A DNA stretch of 12,656 nucleotides from contig NZ_CAJLNI010000051.1 in assembly GCF_905207935.1 (NCBI RefSeq), positions 1-12,656 on the forward strand, written 5' to 3'. Under the pieces are notes generated by a model, which worked only from the letters and a program-made list of their open reading frames with translations, was not told the DNA's origin and made no database searches. This stretch comes from an uncultured Haemophilus sp. Its GTDB lineage: Bacteria > Pseudomonadota > Gammaproteobacteria > Enterobacterales > Pasteurellaceae. The translations under genes and the position numbers were made by a program. Positions 5,280 through 12,656 of this stretch are shown in pieces (the stretch's first letter is position 1; the number at the start of each line of letters is the position of its first letter).

Positions 5280-8200
5280 ATGCAGGTCTCTAGACGTAAG
5301 TTCTTTAAGATCTGTGCAGGTGGTATGGCGGGGACGTCTGCGGCAATGTTGGGCTTTGCACCATCATCAGTCTTAGCAGCACCACGTGAGTACAAATTAT
5401 TACGGGCGTTTGAATCCCGTAACACCTGTACATATTGTTCTGTAAGCTGTGGTATGTTGCTATATAGCACAGGTAAACCTTACGATTCCTTAAGCAGCCA
5501 CACAGGTACCAATACCCGTTCTAAATTATTCCACCTTGAAGGTGACCCAGACCATCCGGTAAGCCGTGGTGCGTTGTGTCCGAAAGGTGCAGGTGCGTTA
5601 GACTATGTTAATAGTGAAAGTCGCGTACTATATCCTGAATATCGTGCACCAGGTTCTGACAAGTGGGAACGTATTTCTTGGAAAGATGCAATCAAACGCA
5701 TTTCTCGCCTACTAAAAGATGACCGTGATGCCAACTTTGTTGAAAAAGATGCAAGTGGCAAAACTGTTAACCGTTGGACAACTACAGGTATTATGACCGC
5801 CTCTGCTACGAGTAATGAGGCCGCTCTTCTTACCCATAAATGGGTGCGGATGTTGGGCATGGTGCCGATGTGTAACCAAGCGAATACTTGACACGGACCA
5901 ACGGTAGCAAGTCTTGCTCCATCATTTGGTCGCGGTGCCATGACAAACAACTGGGTTGACATCAAAAACGCCAATCTTATTATCGTTCAAGGCGGTAACC
6001 CTGCTGAAGCTCACCCTGTTGGCTTCCGTTGGGCGATCGAAGCGAAGAAAAACGGTGCAAAAATCATCGTAGTTGATCCTCGCTTTAACCGTACAGCGTC
6101 TGTAGCTGACCTTCATGCGCCAATTCGTTCTGGTACTGATATCGCATTCTTAATGGGTGTGATCCGTTACCTATTGGAAACCAATCAAATCCAACACGAA
6201 TACGTTAAACACTATACCAATGCTTCATTCTTAATTGATGAAGGCTTCAAATTTGAAGATGGTTTATTCGTAGGTTTTGATGAAGAAAAACACGCTTACG
6301 ATAAATCAAAATGGAATTACCAATTTGATGAAAATGGTTTTGCCAAACGTGATATGACCTTACAAGATCCACGTTGTGTGATTAATATCTTGAAAGATCA
6401 CGTCTCTCGCTATACCCCAGAAATGGTTGAGCGTATCACAGGCGTCAAACAAAAAACCTTCTTACAAATCTGTGAAGAGATTGGTAAAACCTCTGCTCCA
6501 AACAAAACTATGACGCACTTATATGCGTTAGGTTTAACTGAGCATACAATTGGTACACAAAACATTCGCTCAATGGCAATGATCCAATTACTCTTAGGTA
6601 ACATGGGTATGCCAGGCGGTGGTATTAATGCATTGCGTGGACACTCAAACGTTCAAGGTACAACAGATATGGGCTTATTGCCAATGTCTTTACCAGGTTA
6701 TATGCGTCTACCAAATGACAAAGATAGCTCTTACGAACAATACATTAATGCGATTACGCCAAAAGATATCGTACCGAACCAAGTAAACTACTATCGTAAT
6801 ACGTCGAAATTCTTCGTCAGTATGATGAAAACGTTCTATGGTGATAAAGCAACCAAAGAAAATGGTTGGGGCTTCGATTTCTTACCAAAAGCAGATCGTT
6901 TATACGATCCTATCACTCATGTTAAGTTAATGAATGATGGCAAATTGAACGGTTGGATTTTACAAGGTTTCAACGTATTAAACTCATTACCGAACAAAAA
7001 CAAAACTGTTGCAGGTATGAGCAAACTGAAATTCTTAATCGTAATGGATCCGCTTCAAACTGAATCTTCTGAATTCTGGAAAAACTTTGGTGAATCAAAC
7101 AATGTAAACCCAGCAGATATTCAAACTGAAGTATTCCGTTTACCAACTACTTGTTTCGCAGAAGAAGATGGCTCTATTGCCAACTCTGGTCGTTGGGCAC
7201 AATGGCACTGGAAAGGCTGTGACCAACCAGGTGAAGCACTACCAGATGTTGAAATTCTTTCTATGATTCGTGAAGAAATGCATCACCTTTATCAAAAAGA
7301 AGGTGGTCGTGGTATCGAATCTTTCGAAGCGATGACTTGGAATTATGCTCAGCCGCATTCACCAAGCTCCACAGAGTTAGCAAAAGAATTAAATGGTTAT
7401 GCCCTTGAAGATCTTTTAGATGCAAACGGTAATGTGGTTTATAAGAAAGGTCAATTACTTAACGGATTCGCTCACTTACGTGATGATGGTACTACTTCAT
7501 CAGGTAACTGGCTCTATGTGGGACAATGGACTGAAAAAGGTAACCAAATGGCAAACCGTGACAATTCTGACCCTTCAGGTTTAGGTTGTACATTAGGTTG
7601 GGGCTTCGCATGGCCAGCAAACCGCCGTGTTCTTTATAGCCGTGCTTCACTTGATATTAACGGTAATCCTTGGGATAAACACCGTCAATTAATCAAATGG
7701 AACGGTAAAAACTGGAACTGGCATGATGTGGCTGACTATGGTACACAACCACCAGGTTCTGATGCAGGTCCATTCATTATGTCTGCAGAAGGTGTAGGCC
7801 GTTTATTTGCAGTAGATAAAATTACAAGTGGTCCAGTGCCTGAGCACTATGAACCAATTGAAAGCCCAATTGATACTAACCCACTGCATCCAAGTGTAGT
7901 CTCTGATCCGACAGTTCGTATCTATAAAGAAGACCGCGAATTTATCGGCTCAAATAAAGACTTCCCGTATGTGGCAACGACTTATCGTTTGACCGAGCAC
8001 TTCCACAGTTGGACTGCTCAATCTGCATTAAATATCATCGCTCAACCACAACAATTCGTGGAAATCGGTGAAAAATTAGCGGCAGAAAAAGGTATCCAAA
8101 AAGGTGATATGGTGAAAATTACTTCTCGCCGTGGCTACATTAAAGCCGTCGCAGTCGTAACAAAACGTTTGAAAGATTTAGAAGTCGACGGACGTACCGT

Positions 8201-8363
8201 ACACCATATAGGTCTTCCAATTCACTGGAATATGAAAGCCTTAAATGGTAAAGGTAATCGTGGTTTCTCCACCAATACCTTATCACCATCTTGGGGTGAA
8301 TCGGTTACACAAACACCAGAATATAAAACATTCTTGGTAAATATCGAGAAGGCGGAGGCATAA
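5280..8363 (+). CDS. fdnG: Formate dehydrogenase-N alpha subunit, selenocysteine-containing
   Basis: Catalytic subunit of periplasmic respiratory formate dehydrogenase: formate to CO2 at a bis-MGD molybdenum centre, with electrons passed to FdnH. The reading frame contains an in-frame TGA at 5889-5891 that encodes Sec204 (context CNQANT-U-HGPTVAS, as in E. coli Sec196), giving 1027 residues; it is not a pseudogene or two genes. A Tat signal starts the protein (SRRKFFK at 4-10, cleavage near Ala33). Cys50, Cys53, Cys57 and Cys100 bind the proximal Fe4S4 cluster. Molybdopterin-binding blocks follow (GGNPAEAHPVGFRWA, LLLGNMGMPGGGINALRGHSN), then a C-terminal dinucleotide-binding domain. Start chosen at ATG 5280 because AAGGAG (5269-5274) is 5 nt away; a GTG at 5274 would overlap that site. 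fdnH begins 1 nt after the stop. H. influenzae calls this gene fdxG. It needs SelA, SelB, SelC and SelD from elsewhere. Confidence 0.99.
5889..5928 (+). promoter_or_regulatory. SECIS element and selenocysteine UGA of fdnG
   Basis: The TGA (5889-5891) is followed by a bacterial SECIS. GG (5903-5904) pairs with CC (5919-5920), U5905 is bulged, AGCA (5906-5909) pairs with UGCU (5915-5918), and the loop is AGUCU with the GU that SelB reads. This is the minimal helix, bulged U and GU loop known from E. coli fdhF and fdnG. It recruits SelB-GTP-Sec-tRNA so the UGA is decoded as selenocysteine. Confidence 0.92.
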
Positions 8364-8364
8364 T

Positions 8365-9300
8365 ATGGCAGGAAATGGTCAAGGCGTTCAATCGCAAGAC
8401 ATTATCAAGGTCTCCGCTACGTCTGGTTTTACGCCGGCACCTCAAGCGCGAGATCATAAAGTTGAAGTAGCAAAATTAATCGACGTATCCACCTGTATCG
8501 GTTGTAAAGCCTGTCAGGTGGGCTGTTCAGAGTGGAATGATATCCGCTCTGACGTCAATGCAAAATGTGTGGGGATCTACGATAACCCAGTAGATCTCAA
8601 CGCAAAAGCATGGACTGTGATGCGCTTTAATGAAGTGGAAGAAAATGATCGTTTAGAATGGTTAATCCGTAAAGATGGTTGTATGCACTGTTCAGAACCA
8701 GGCTGTTTAAAAGCTTGTCCTGCACCAGGTGCAATCATCCAATATGCGAACGGTATCGTGGATTTCCAATCTGATAAATGTATCGGTTGTGGTTACTGTA
8801 TCGCAGGTTGTCCGTTCAACATTCCACGTATGAACCCTGAAGACAACCGCGTGTACAAATGTACCCTTTGTGTGGATCGTGTTTCTGTAGGCCAAGAACC
8901 GGCTTGCGTGAAAACATGTCCAACCGGTGCAATTCGTTTTGGTTCTAAAGAAGAAATGAAACTTTACGCAGAACAACGTGTTGCTGACTTAAAATCACGT
9001 GGTTACGAAAATGCAGGTATCTACGACCCTGAAGGCGTAGGTGGTACGCATGTTATGTATGTACTTCATCATGCAGATAAACCAGAACTTTATTCAGGAT
9101 TACCAAAAGATCCTCAAATCGACCCAACAGTTACCTTGTGGAAAGATATCTTGAAACCGGTAGCCGCTGTGGCAATGGGTGGTTTAGCGCTTGCTGAAAT
9201 TGGTCACTACTTAGCTGTAGGTCCAAACGTAGAAGAAGACGTGGAAGATCATCACCACGAATTTGAAGAAGAAGATAGAAAAGGGGGCAAAGATGAGTAA
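8365..9300 (+). CDS. fdnH: Formate dehydrogenase-N beta subunit, iron-sulfur protein
   Basis: Electron-transfer subunit that links FdnG to the cytochrome b FdnI through four Fe4S4 clusters. Cysteine groups are Cys44/47/50/54, Cys106/109/114/118, Cys139/142/145/149 and Cys166/169/181/185, the full set of 16 in ferredoxin-like pairs. One membrane helix (about 262-286) anchors the protein, with the cluster domain in the periplasm. There is no signal peptide; the family is exported with FdnG on its Tat signal. The length of 311 exceeds E. coli FdnH (294) mainly through a charged tail after the helix with three consecutive histidines (296-298) and many acidic residues. It starts 1 nt after the fdnG stop with GGCGGAGG (8351-8358) as ribosome site, and overlaps fdnI by 8 nt, so all three are translationally linked. 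Known as fdxH in H. influenzae. Confidence 0.98.
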   Translation: MAGNGQGVQSQDIIKVSATSGFTPAPQARDHKVEVAKLIDVSTCIGCKACQVGCSEWNDIRSDVNAKCVGIYDNPVDLNAKAWTVMRFNEVEENDRLEWLIRKDGCMHCSEPGCLKACPAPGAIIQYANGIVDFQSDKCIGCGYCIAGCPFNIPRMNPEDNRVYKCTLCVDRVSVGQEPACVKTCPTGAIRFGSKEEMKLYAEQRVADLKSRGYENAGIYDPEGVGGTHVMYVLHHADKPELYSGLPKDPQIDPTVTLWKDILKPVAAVAMGGLALAEIGHYLAVGPNVEEDVEDHHHEFEEEDRKGGKDE

Positions 9301-10009
9301 GATTGAGATTAGCAATGATACTCGAATCATTCGTCATAGAACGCCTGCTCGTTTTAGCCACTGGCTACTCGTAATCTGCTTCTTTATGACGATGTTCACT
9401 GGTGTGGCTTTCTTCTTCCCAGATTTTGCGTGGTTAACTGAGATTTTAGGTACCCCGCAACTGGCGCGAGCAATTCACCCGTTCACCGGTATCATTATGT
9501 TTGTTGCCTTTATTTTCCTTGGCTATCTTTACTGGGATCACAACATTCCAGAGAAAAACGATATCCGCTGGTTAAAAGGCATGCTTGAAGTATTGAAAGG
9601 AAATGAACACGCTGTTGCTTATAATGGTAAGTATAACCTTGGTCAAAAAATGTTATTCTGGACATTGAACTTGGCGATGGTTACCTTGCTTGTAACCGGC
9701 ATCATTATGTGGCGTCAATTTTTCTCGCACTACTTCTCTATTCCGGTATTACGTTTTGCGATTTTACTTCACTCTTTAAGTGCATTCATGTTGTTCACCG
9801 GTATCTTGGTACACATGTACATGGCATTCTGGGTGAAAGGCTCCATTCGTGGTATCGTGGAAGGTTGGGTAACCGTTCGCTGGGCGAAAAAACACCACCC
9901 TAAATGGTATAACGACGAAGTACTTCCTGAGCTAGAAGAAGATCTTAAAAACGAAGCTGAAGGTAAAAAAGTAAAAACCAAAGCATTGTTCAAAGGTATC
10001 AATGGCTAA
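9293..10009 (+). CDS. fdnI: Formate dehydrogenase-N gamma subunit, cytochrome b556
   Basis: Membrane di-haem cytochrome b that passes electrons from FdnH to menaquinone on the cytoplasmic side, completing a redox loop that builds proton-motive force. The product is 238 residues with four membrane helices (about 22-42, 61-81, 121-141 and 153-180). His23, His62, His160 and His174 each lie exactly five residues after the four haem ligands of E. coli FdnI as I recall them (18, 57, 155, 169), so both haem sites look intact. Start chosen at ATG 9293, which overlaps the fdnH stop by 8 nt and has the purine run AAGGGGG (9281-9287) upstream; a TTG at 9263 would add ten charged residues lying inside fdnH. 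A terminator follows 4 nt after the stop. Known as fdxI in H. influenzae. Confidence 0.98.
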   Translation: MSKIEISNDTRIIRHRTPARFSHWLLVICFFMTMFTGVAFFFPDFAWLTEILGTPQLARAIHPFTGIIMFVAFIFLGYLYWDHNIPEKNDIRWLKGMLEVLKGNEHAVAYNGKYNLGQKMLFWTLNLAMVTLLVTGIIMWRQFFSHYFSIPVLRFAILLHSLSAFMLFTGILVHMYMAFWVKGSIRGIVEGWVTVRWAKKHHPKWYNDEVLPELEEDLKNEAEGKKVKTKALFKGING

Positions 10010-10013
10010 AATC

Positions 10014-10044
10014 AAAAAGTGCGGTTAAAATGACCGCACTTTTT
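10014..10044 (+). terminator. Uptake-signal terminator between fdnI and fdhE
   Basis: A 12-bp stem (10014-10025 with 10033-10044) has a 7-nt loop. The right arm ends in a run of five T then CTTAT, so it has the form of an intrinsic terminator on the plus strand. Both arms are exact uptake signals (10017-10025 and 10033-10041). It ends the fdnGHI message 24 nt before the fdhE start, so fdhE depends on read-through or on an unseen promoter. Confidence 0.85.
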
Positions 10045-10068
10045 CTTATCAATACTTAAGAGACAATT

Positions 10069-10977
10069 ATGAGTATCAAAATCTTATCTGCAGACGAAAT
10101 CAAACAAAAAACGAATTCATACGATATTCCGCCTGTTTTGTTTGCTAACCCTAAAAATCTTTATCAACGTCGTGCAAAACGTTTAAGAGAATTAGCGAAA
10201 GATCATCCATTGGCTGATTATTTACTCTTTGCTGCAGATGTTGTGGAAAGCCAATTAAGCGTATTTGAAAAAAATCCATTAGAAAAACAGCATTTCGATA
10301 ATTTAGATGAACTTGAACCGTTAAATACTAAAACATTTAAACGCTCAAGCATTTGGATTGAATATCTCAAAGAAATTTTACATAGCATTAAACCAAAAGC
10401 AAATGAACAGGTTCTTGCTACGATTGAAAATCTTGAAAAGGCCTCTGATAAAGAGCTTGAAGAAATGGCTAGCCATCTTTTAAGCCAAGAGTTTAATTTG
10501 GTGAGCACTGATAAAGCTGTCTTCATTTGGGCTGCGCTTTCTCTTTATTGGCTACAACTGGCTCAACAAATTCCTCATAACAGTCGCCAAGAAGGAACTG
10601 ACAATCTACATTACTGCCCTGTTTGTGGTTCTGCCCCCGTGTCAAGTGTTGTCCATATCGGTACTTCACAAGGTTTACGCTATTTGCACTGCAATCTCTG
10701 TGAAAGTGAGTGGAATTTAGTGCGCGCACAATGCACAAACTGCAATGAACACAAAAATCTTGAAATGTGGTCATTAAATGAAGAGCTTGCTCTTGTTCGT
10801 GCTGAAACCTGTGGCGATTGCCAAAGCTATTTAAAAATCATGTTCCAAGAAAAAGATCCGAATGTTGAAGCAGTAGCAGATGATTTAGCATCAATTTTCT
10901 TAGATATTGAAATGGAAGAAAAAGGCTTCGCACGCAGTGGATTAAATCCATTTGTCTTCCCTGCAGAAGAAGTGTAA
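10069..10977 (+). CDS. fdhE: Formate dehydrogenase accessory protein FdhE
   Basis: Cytoplasmic maturation factor of the Tat-exported, respiratory formate dehydrogenases; in E. coli it is an iron-binding rubredoxin-like protein that interacts with the catalytic subunit before export. The product is 302 residues, near the 309 of E. coli. The N-terminal half is helical. The C-terminal half has four CxxC pairs: Cys183/186 (CPVCGSAP), Cys208/211 (CNLC), Cys222/225 (CTNC) and Cys248/251 (CGDC), the metal-binding signature of the family. The ATG at 10069 has a weak AAGAGA site 5 nt upstream. It follows fdnI by 59 nt, separated by a terminator, and its neighbours make its client clear. No strong promoter is visible in that gap. 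Confidence 0.97.
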   Translation: MSIKILSADEIKQKTNSYDIPPVLFANPKNLYQRRAKRLRELAKDHPLADYLLFAADVVESQLSVFEKNPLEKQHFDNLDELEPLNTKTFKRSSIWIEYLKEILHSIKPKANEQVLATIENLEKASDKELEEMASHLLSQEFNLVSTDKAVFIWAALSLYWLQLAQQIPHNSRQEGTDNLHYCPVCGSAPVSSVVHIGTSQGLRYLHCNLCESEWNLVRAQCTNCNEHKNLEMWSLNEELALVRAETCGDCQSYLKIMFQEKDPNVEAVADDLASIFLDIEMEEKGFARSGLNPFVFPAEEV

Positions 10978-10998
10978 TGTCTTATTTTTCAGATAAAC

Positions 10999-11026
10999 AA
11001 AGTGCGGTCAAAATTGACCGCACTTT
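10999..11026. terminator. Bidirectional uptake-signal terminator between fdhE and rimI
   Basis: Near-perfect inverted repeat: 11-bp stem (10999-11009 with 11016-11026) around AAAATT, extendable to 13 bp on paper. T-runs flank it on both strands. It lies between the convergent stops of fdhE (10977) and rimI (11033). Both arms are exact uptake signals (11000-11008 and 11017-11025). Confidence 0.82.
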
Positions 11027-11032
11027 TGCATT

Positions 11033-11476
11033 CTAGAGATAACATGCCATCACAACAGCATTTTCTCGTCCACCGTCCGGTTTCGGATAATAATTCTTAC
11101 GAATATCAACCTCATTAAATCCAAGCTTTTCATAAAGGAAACGAGCCGGATTCGACTCTCGTACTTCCAGCCAAAGGGTTTGAATACCTTTCTCTTTAAG
11201 CTCACTCATTAAACCTTGCAATAAAAATGAACCGTAGCCCTTTCCTTGTTGAACCGGATCTATCGCAATATTGAATAATGTGGCTTCATCTAATACCGTC
11301 TGGCAAATGGCAAAACCAAGCACTTGCTCTTTTTCCACTAATTTCAAATTGAGATAACGCTCGCCGACATTATTTTTCAATGTTCCCAATGACCAAGGCA
11401 CAAGATGTGCTGCTTGTTCAATTTCATATAAGCGATCCATATCGCATTCTTCAATAGGAAAAAGAGAAGGCATCAT
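11033..11476 (-). CDS. rimI: Ribosomal protein bS18 alanine N-acetyltransferase RimI
   Basis: GNAT-family enzyme that transfers acetyl from acetyl-CoA to the N-terminal alanine of ribosomal protein S18. From the ATG at 11476 it has 147 residues, the usual size. The acetyl-CoA loop is QQGKGYG (76-82). Glu104 (LWLEVRESN) and Tyr115 (FLYEKLGF) match the general base and acid of the family. The frame extends upstream to a TTG at 11503, but that lies inside holD and adds nine unsupported residues. The ATGs at 11476 and 11473 are equally plausible starts. Only 2 nt separate the holD stop from the first of these ATGs and there is no clear ribosome site, so RimI is probably translated by coupling to holD. 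Confidence 0.95.
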   Translation of the reverse strand: MMPSLFPIEECDMDRLYEIEQAAHLVPWSLGTLKNNVGERYLNLKLVEKEQVLGFAICQTVLDEATLFNIAIDPVQQGKGYGSFLLQGLMSELKEKGIQTLWLEVRESNPARFLYEKLGFNEVDIRKNYYPKPDGGRENAVVMACYL

Positions 11477-11478
11477 GA

Positions 11479-11883
11479 TTAAATGTGTTGGATTTGTTGC
11501 CAAAGCTCACGTTTAGCTTGGCTATCTTGCTGGAATTGTTGCCAATCAACAGAGCGATAAACTCGCTCTGCATTTAGGCAATAAGGCAAAGTGCGGTCGA
11601 TTTCATCAGCATTTTCAGCCAATAACCAATACCGTACAGAATGTTGTAACGTGATATGTTGAATTTGATCGAAATTCAGGCAAAGGCAATCTTCTTTTTT
11701 GAGCTCTAGCGCAAGTCGAATATCTGCAAAAAGCGGTGAACTCAAGAGATTATCATTAGTCACCACAATAAATTTCACTTGTTCTGAAACACTCACATCT
11801 ACCGACCCTTGCAATACTTCTGGGCGATAGAGCTGCCAACGGGTTATTCCCATTTCATTTAAAAGAAGATTGCGTCTATCCAT
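11479..11883 (-). CDS. holD: DNA polymerase III psi subunit HolD
   Basis: Small replisome protein that binds the chi subunit (HolC) and bridges it, and thereby SSB, to the clamp loader. The product is 134 residues, close to E. coli psi (137). Recognised by the N-terminal MDRRNLLLNEMGITRWQLYRPE segment pattern (Arg, Leu-rich helix, then WxLxRPE at about 16-22), which is the chi/clamp-loader contact region of the family, and by RYWLLAE (84-90) and WQQIQ at the C-terminus. The gene begins 3 nt after the lipoprotein gene's stop and ends 2 nt before the rimI ATG; the holD-rimI pair is conserved in gammaproteobacteria. An exact uptake signal inside it (11589-11597) encodes Asp96-Arg-Thr-Leu99. Confidence 0.95.
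   Translation of the reverse strand: MDRRNLLLNEMGITRWQLYRPEVLQGSVDVSVSEQVKFIVVTNDNLLSSPLFADIRLALELKKEDCLCLNFDQIQHITLQHSVRYWLLAENADEIDRTLPYCLNAERVYRSVDWQQFQQDSQAKRELWQQIQHI
11589..11597 (+). repeat. DNA uptake signal inside holD
   Basis: Exact AAGTGCGGT on the plus strand, lying within codons 96-99 of the minus-strand holD gene. Asp-Arg-Thr is a common peptide reading of this repeat. Confidence 0.9.
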
Positions 11884-11886
11884 AGA

Positions 11887-12477
11887 TTAACGAGCAATAG
11901 TATCTAACGGATAATCTCTTAAACCTTTAACAATCGCTTTTTCTTGCGCATCTGTTGGTTTTTCTTGATATGCTTTTAAGCTACGGAAAGAAAGAATGTT
12001 TTTCGCTTGATAAACCACGGCGATAAAGCGTTGGAAATCTTTACCATCACAAGCATAGTAAACATCTGAAGCGTTACCAATCGTTTTTAACTCACATACT
12101 TTTTTGTTTGCATCAAGATATTTTGTCGTTAATTCAGGAACGTGAGAAACATCTTTTAAATAATAGGTTTCGCTCATAATGAATTTACGATTGCTACGAT
12201 CTACATTCGCCGCACCACTTAAGAAACGCGGATCTTCTGATTTATCGAAGGCTTTTGTTTGTTTATAGAATTTCTCGCCGTTGAATGTTACTTCTTGATT
12301 ACCATTTTTAATGCGCTCAAACTGTGCATCTAAGCTTTGTGCTTGTGCTGCAGGCAATTCAACTGTTGAGCTAGTTGGTAAGGTTGAAGGTTTTTGCTTG
12401 CTACCTTGAATTTGTTCGATTAATTGACAGCCAGACAATAAACTTGCCATTGCAACTGCGGTGATGATTTTTTTCAT
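11887..12477 (-). CDS. Predicted outer-membrane lipoprotein of unknown function
   Basis: Product of 196 residues that I do not recognise. It starts with a lipoprotein signal (Lys2, Lys3, hydrophobic 4-14, lipobox LSGC with Cys17). The residue after the lipid-bearing Cys is Gln, which favours sorting to the outer membrane. A Ser/Thr/Pro/Lys-rich linker (about 25-45) leads to a soluble domain of about 150 residues with two further cysteines (128 and 143) that could pair in the periplasm. Start chosen at ATG 12477: AAGGAA lies 6 nt upstream and the lipobox then sits at the normal distance, while a longer frame to 12552 adds 25 unrelated residues. It ends 3 nt before holD and is probably co-transcribed with holD-rimI. 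I recall no gene between holD and rsmC in H. influenzae Rd, so it may be a lineage-specific insertion. Confidence 0.85.
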   Translation of the reverse strand: MKKIITAVAMASLLSGCQLIEQIQGSKQKPSTLPTSSTVELPAAQAQSLDAQFERIKNGNQEVTFNGEKFYKQTKAFDKSEDPRFLSGAANVDRSNRKFIMSETYYLKDVSHVPELTTKYLDANKKVCELKTIGNASDVYYACDGKDFQRFIAVVYQAKNILSFRSLKAYQEKPTDAQEKAIVKGLRDYPLDTIAR

Positions 12478-12483
12478 AAATAA

Positions 12484-12489
12484 TTCCTT
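12484..12489 (-). promoter_or_regulatory. Ribosome binding site of the lipoprotein gene
   Basis: AAGGAA on the minus strand, 6 nt from the ATG at 12477. It decides the start over the longer in-frame option beginning at 12552. The 87-bp divergent gap (12478-12564) has no promoter I can call with confidence in either direction. Confidence 0.7.
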
Positions 12490-12564
12490 AATAAATACGT
12501 TTAAATCGTTTTCTTTTGTTAGAATAACACGTAATTTTAACCAATAAACCACAGGATTTAAAGC

Positions 12565-12656
12565 GTGATTTCTCTCGAAAGCGAAGTTTTACAACGCCAT
12601 TTTCCCCTTTTTAGCGATAAATCAATTCTTCTTGCCGGCGGCATTAATGATGATTT
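12565..12656 (+). CDS. rsmC: 16S rRNA m2G1207 methyltransferase RsmC, 3' part outside the window
   Basis: First 30 codons of RsmC, the SAM-dependent enzyme that methylates N2 of G1207 in 16S rRNA. The visible N-terminus begins MISLESEVLQRHFPLF and continues through KSILLAGGINDDF, matching the family start as I remember it from H. influenzae. Translation starts with GTG at 12565, preceded by ACAGGA (12551-12556) at 8 nt. It is divergent from the lipoprotein-holD-rimI group; rsmC divergent from holD-rimI is also the E. coli arrangement. The catalytic domain lies beyond the window. Confidence 0.88.
   Translation, partial: MISLESEVLQRHFPLFSDKSILLAGGINDD

Noticed and set aside
5274..5282. GTG at 5274 as the fdnG start
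   Set aside because: It overlaps the AAGGAG ribosome site that serves the ATG at 5280, and the family begins MQVSRR.
5274..5891. A separate 205-residue protein ending at the TGA, followed by an independent 807-residue gene from 5940, or a broken fdnG
   Set aside because: The TGA lies at the conserved selenocysteine position with a SECIS directly after it, and the frame continues seamlessly; this is one selenoprotein gene.
9263..9292. TTG at 9263 as the fdnI start
   Set aside because: It would add ten charged residues read from inside fdnH. The ATG at 9293 has a purine-rich ribosome site and fits the conserved haem-ligand spacing.
10218..10774. Minus-strand frames of 83-102 codons opposite fdhE, and similar ones opposite uvrD and fdnG
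   Set aside because: They have no ribosome sites or recognisable protein features and lie opposite well-supported genes; they are antisense shadows.
11477..11503. TTG at 11503 as the rimI start
   Set aside because: It lies inside holD with no support, and the ATGs at 11476/11473 give the normal family length.
12478..12552. Longer N-terminus for the lipoprotein from 12552
   Set aside because: It would place the lipobox far from the start and ignore a clear ribosome site before the ATG at 12477.
1..12656. CRISPR array, insertion sequence, prophage, tRNA or a novel defence or metabolic cluster
   Set aside because: The only recurrent short repeat is the uptake signal. No transposase, integrase or tRNA-like structure was seen, and nearly all genes belong to well-known families in conserved order.

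Overview
The window looks like ordinary chromosome from a Pasteurellaceae bacterium of the Haemophilus branch, most like H. parainfluenzae or a close relative of H. influenzae. The DNA is AT-rich. It carries nine exact copies of the Haemophilus-type DNA uptake signal AAGTGCGGT (either strand), several as inverted pairs at gene ends. The proteins match the H. influenzae sequences I remember for DppB, UvrD, FdhD, FdxG/H/I, FdhE, RimI, HolD and RsmC. The species call is an inference.

Layout. At 1-645 (minus) is the N-terminal part of dppB, a dipeptide ABC transporter permease cut by the window edge. At 755-2932 (minus) is uvrD, DNA helicase II, with a clear LexA box over its promoter. Divergent from it, at 3079-4125 (plus), is a stand-alone periplasmic binding protein of the AfuA/FbpA class with its own promoter and terminator and no transport partners. 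The core is a formate oxidation cluster. fdhD (4195-5004, minus) is divergent from fdnG-fdnH-fdnI (5280-10009, plus), which is followed by fdhE (10069-10977, plus). The right end holds a minus-strand group, lipoprotein gene - holD - rimI (12477 down to 11033), divergent from the start of rsmC (12565-12656, plus, cut by the edge).

How the genes work together. FdnGHI is the membrane-bound, periplasm-facing respiratory formate dehydrogenase. FdnG is a Tat-exported molybdenum selenoprotein whose Sec204 is encoded by an in-frame TGA (5889-5891) followed directly by a recognisable SECIS hairpin. FdnH carries four Fe4S4 clusters and one membrane anchor. FdnI is the di-haem cytochrome b that passes electrons to menaquinone. 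FdhD sulfurates the molybdenum cofactor, and FdhE helps mature the exported enzyme, so catalytic and maturation genes are in one place. A candidate FNR/CRP-like site lies between fdhD and fdnG, which fits anaerobic control.

I found no IS element, phage gene, CRISPR array, tRNA or rRNA, no gene-free stretch over 300 bases, and no convincing unknown multi-gene system. The points most worth a second look are the orphan AfuA-like protein that seems to have lost the sugar-phosphate ligands of AfuA, the uptake-signal hairpin between fdnI and fdhE, a UUCG-loop hairpin just before the fdnG ribosome binding site, and an unrecognised lipoprotein gene inside the otherwise conserved rsmC/holD/rimI neighbourhood.
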